From: Anaerolineaceae bacterium
GTDB lineage: Bacteria; Chloroflexota; Anaerolineae; JAAYZQ01
Direction: 5' to 3'
Assembly (NCBI GenBank): GCA_012514775.1
Contig: JAAYZQ010000551.1
Coordinates: 1 to 6,034, forward strand
Length of the DNA: 6,034 nt
Of this stretch, positions 4,262 through 6,034 are shown piece after piece. Made by a program: the position numbers and the translations under genes. The notes under the pieces are model-generated. The model did not search any database and was not told where the DNA came from. It worked only from the letters and a program-made list of their open reading frames with translations. The stretch's first letter is position 1, and each line of letters opens with the position of its first letter.

Positions 4262-4807
4262 TCAGATGCCACCCTGGGCCAGGAGAAAGATGGCCACGGC
4301 CACCAACCCGACCAACATGGCGCCCATGAGCAGGACGACCAGGATCAGGTAGCGGCTTTGTCCCCCGGCGGCCGGCTCGGTTTCCAGGGGCCGCAGGGCA
4401 GGATAGATGCGCTCCTGGACCTCGGCCGGCGCTTGCTTCGTGGGCAGCTCGTGGAGCCAGTCGGGCAGTTCGGGGGCGGCCAGGGGCGTGGCTTCGTCCG
4501 GCTGCCACGTGGTCTCCATCTCGGCCTGCGGTGTCGCCGCCGGCGGCGCTCCTGCGCCCGCCACCCAGAAGTCCGCCCCGGCCACGGCCAACTGCTGCAG
4601 GTTGAGAGCCATGCCCTTCAGGCCCTGTCCGCACCGCGGACAAAAGTCCGCGACGGGCACGATGCCGTGGCAGCGCGGGCAGAGTACCCTGTCTTCCCCC
4701 CGGAGAAGCGTGCCACAGTTGCGGCAGAAATAGCCGCTCTCCTCGGCGCCGCACTCGGGGCAGGCGATCAGCTCGCTGTTCGTCTCTGACTCGTCTCCCG
4801 AATTCAT
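4262..4807 (-). CDS. Double-zinc-ribbon protein with C-terminal membrane anchor
   Basis: The 181-residue product has four CxxC knuckles near the N-terminus: CPEC (16-19), CRNC (28-31), CPRC (43-46) and CPRC (56-59). These form two rubredoxin-like zinc ribbons. A low-complexity Ala/Pro/Glu linker (about 80-150) leads to one hydrophobic helix (YLILVVLLMGAMLVGLVAVA, about 153-172, extended to FLLAQ), with only GGI behind it. The ribbons would face the cytoplasm and the protein would be tail-anchored. Such proteins are common beside membrane and stress genes, but no partner is known. ATG4807 has AAGGGG (4814-4819) 6 bases upstream and a promoter at 4837-4865. It is divergent from the MoxR gene, with 194 bases between the starts. 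Coding is clean, without frame breaks. Confidence 0.85.
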   Translation of the reverse strand: MNSGDESETNSELIACPECGAEESGYFCRNCGTLLRGEDRVLCPRCHGIVPVADFCPRCGQGLKGMALNLQQLAVAGADFWVAGAGAPPAATPQAEMETTWQPDEATPLAAPELPDWLHELPTKQAPAEVQERIYPALRPLETEPAAGGQSRYLILVVLLMGAMLVGLVAVAIFLLAQGGI

Positions 4808-4836
4808 AGGCAGCCCCTTCCCTCACGGTTGACCCC

Positions 4837-4865
4837 ATTCTACCCCAGGACGGGGAAAACGGCAA
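4837..4865 (-). promoter_or_regulatory. Promoter of the zinc-ribbon gene
   Basis: On the minus strand TTGCCG (4860-4865), a 17-bp spacer and TAGAAT (4837-4842) form a good sigma-70 match. The start would be near 4830, about 22 bases before ATG4807. Confidence 0.65.
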
Positions 4866-4931
4866 CCGCGGCAGAGCCGCGTGGCGCCTTTGGCGTACGG
4901 CATGGCTCAACTACCCTTTTCCCCGAAAACC

Positions 4932-4940
4932 TGGTATAAT
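4932..4940 (+). promoter_or_regulatory. Extended -10 promoter of the MoxR gene
   Basis: TGGTATAAT carries a perfect TATAAT (4935-4940) with the TGn extension. The -35 position (about 4912-4917, TACCCT) is poor, which fits an extended -10 promoter. The untranslated leader would be about 55 bases. It diverges from the zinc-ribbon promoter about 95 bp away. Confidence 0.65.
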
Positions 4941-4988
4941 CACGCTTCGCCAGACGACACCAACGGTCCGGTCGAGCCAGTACCCGGC

Positions 4989-4994
4989 GAGGAG
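4989..4994 (+). promoter_or_regulatory. Ribosome binding site of the MoxR gene
   Basis: GAGGAG lies 7 bases before ATG5002 and fixes that start. Confidence 0.75.
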
Positions 4995-5001
4995 TGATAC
5001 C

Positions 5002-5955
5002 ATGCAAGACGTTCAAGCGATTGCGCAAAGGATCACGGATAACGTGGAAAAGGTCATCGTGGGCAAACACGATGCCGTCCAGTTGACCGTCGTCGCGCTG
5101 CTCTGCCAGGGGCACGTGCTCATCGAGGACGTGCCCGGCACGGGCAAAACCATGCTTGCCAAGTCTGTGGCCCGCTCTCTGGGCTGCAGTTTCCGCCGTA
5201 TTCAGTTTACGCCCGACATGCTCCCCAGCGACGTGACGGGTGTCTCGGTATTTAATCAGAAGACGCGCGAGTTCGAGTTTCGCCCGGGCCCCGTTCTGGC
5301 CCAGATCGTCCTCACGGACGAGATCAACCGCGCGACACCCAAGACCCAGTCTGCCCTTCTGGAGGCGATGGAAGAGCGCCAGGTCACCGTGGACGGTGTG
5401 ACCTATGCCATGGAGCAGCCCTTCCTGGTCCTCGCCACGCAGAATCCCATCGAGTACGAAGGCACGTTTCCCCTGCCCGAAGCGCAGCTCGACCGCTTCA
5501 TGTTGCGTATCGGGCTGGGTTATCCCGAATCGCGGGACGAGCTGATCATGCTCGACCGCCAGCAGCACACCCATCCGGTCAACCGGCTGGAGCAGGTGGT
5601 ATCGAGGGAAGAGCTGGTCGAGGCCCAGGGGCGCATCAAGGACGTGTACCTGGACGACCTGGTAAAGGAATACATCGTCAAACTGGTGAATTCCACGCGA
5701 AAGCATCCCGACGTGTACCTGGGCGCCAGCCCCCGGGGCAGCATTGCCCTGTACCGGACCGGGCAGGCGCGTGCTGCCGTGTTGGGACGCGACTATGTGA
5801 TCCCCGACGACGTCAAGGCCCTGGCCACGGCGACGTTGGCTCACCGTCTTATCATCAGCCCCTCGGCGCGCATCAAGAACGTCGATCCTCGGGCCGTCAT
5901 CCAGGAGGTGCTGGATAGCACGCCTGTGCCCGGTGCCCGGGTACGCAGTGCGTGA
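5002..5955 (+). CDS. MoxR-family AAA+ ATPase
   Basis: This complete 317-residue protein is of normal MoxR length. Walker A is [11 protein letters not shown] (42-52, Lys49/Thr50), and Walker B is LTDEIN (104-109). The MoxR signature continues [20 protein letters not shown]. Sensor 1 is [20 protein letters not shown] (145-164, Asn148), followed by DRF with a candidate arginine finger (R165). Sensor 2 is GASPRG (241-246, Arg245) in the C-terminal lid. MoxR ATPases are cytoplasmic chaperone-like machines that mature or activate partner proteins. They are usually encoded just upstream of a DUF58/von Willebrand-factor-A protein and often a transglutaminase-like gene. The window ends too early to see these partners. 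ATG5002 is supported by GAGGAG 7 bases upstream and the promoter at 4932-4940. No frame problems are visible. Confidence 0.96.
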   Translation: MQDVQAIAQRITDNVEKVIVGKHDAVQLTVVALLCQGHVLIEDVPGTGKTMLAKSVARSLGCSFRRIQFTPDMLPSDVTGVSVFNQKTREFEFRPGPVLAQIVLTDEINRATPKTQSALLEAMEERQVTVDGVTYAMEQPFLVLATQNPIEYEGTFPLPEAQLDRFMLRIGLGYPESRDELIMLDRQQHTHPVNRLEQVVSREELVEAQGRIKDVYLDDLVKEYIVKLVNSTRKHPDVYLGASPRGSIALYRTGQARAAVLGRDYVIPDDVKALATATLAHRLIISPSARIKNVDPRAVIQEVLDSTPVPGARVRSA

Positions 5956-6000
5956 TCGCGGCCCCTGGAACCCGTTGCTCCCCGGGAGCGCAGATCAATC

Positions 6001-6026
6001 CCTGCCGGGCAAGGCCGCCCGGCAGG
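6001..6026 (+). repeat. Perfect 10-bp hairpin after moxR
   Basis: CCTGCCGGGC (6001-6010) pairs perfectly with GCCCGGCAGG (6017-6026) around the loop AAGGCC. TCTTGTCG follows, too poor in T for a confident terminator. It may be an attenuator between moxR and its next gene, or another dispersed palindrome: CCTG/CAGG ends and a GGCC loop also occur in the hairpins at 669-689 and 802-826. Confidence 0.55.
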
Positions 6027-6034
6027 TCTTGTCG

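Noticed and set aside
3817..4329. Plus-strand open frame starting MTLLVSIVALLSLAVPFLEA
   Set aside because: It runs through the DUF1722 remnant, a minus-strand terminator and the tRNA-Leu gene, and overlaps the zinc-ribbon gene. No ribosome binding site is visible. The hydrophobic start is probably chance.
4635..4660. Hairpin CGCGGAC-AAAA-GTCCGCG within the zinc-ribbon gene
   Set aside because: It is fully explained by conserved coding sequence for the fourth CxxC motif (DFCPRCGQ), and the gene reads cleanly through it.
4840..5844. Long minus-strand open frame opposite the MoxR gene
   Set aside because: Shadow of a highly conserved plus-strand AAA+ gene with all motifs present; the minus frame has no recognisable domain.

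Overview
The window looks like a chromosomal segment of a GC-rich bacterium, most likely a Chloroflexota member of the Anaerolineae/Caldilineae kind. This is inferred from the gene types (YesL-like membrane protein, double-zinc-ribbon membrane protein, MoxR ATPase, secreted repeat protein with a Pro/Thr linker) and from near-consensus sigma-70 promoters. No 16S or other decisive marker is present.

Region 1 (1-1251). The 3' end of a DUF624/YesL-like membrane protein is followed at once by a decayed DUF523-DUF1722 gene. That fusion is the architecture of RudS-type tRNA 4-thiouridine desulfidases; the DUF1722 part resembles E. coli YbgA. Nearly the whole DUF1722 domain can still be read, but only by changing frame. 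At four points the coding sequence is interrupted by short hairpin DNAs. Two of these are the same element in opposite orientations, and two others share a CCTGT stem with a GGCCC loop. This is the most interesting signal in the window.

Region 2 (about 1252-3790). A strong promoter (TTGACA-17-TATGAT) opens a same-strand cluster that closes at a strong intrinsic terminator. The cluster holds a broken PrcB-like lipoprotein (one frameshift and one in-frame TAG), a 49-residue membrane or secreted peptide overlapping the next gene by 4 bp, an intact PrcB_C-domain lipoprotein, and a secreted repeat protein whose leader is out of frame. The part from about 1250 to 2700 is clearly less GC-rich than its surroundings. 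All visible products look exported, so this is probably a cell-envelope or secretion operon, now partly decayed.

Region 3 (3791-4262). It contains a 73-bp diverged copy of a DUF1722 segment that starts inside a palindrome, and a minus-strand tRNA-Leu(GAG) gene with its own promoter (TTGACA-17-TATAAT) and a classic terminator.

Region 4 (4262-6034). A minus-strand double-zinc-ribbon protein with a C-terminal membrane anchor is divergently arranged with a complete MoxR-type AAA+ ATPase. A 10-bp-stem hairpin closes the window.

Three of the genes between 450 and 3720 carry frame breaks, while both genes after 4260 are clean. Either this is a local decay zone or the sequence has indel errors there; raw reads would decide.
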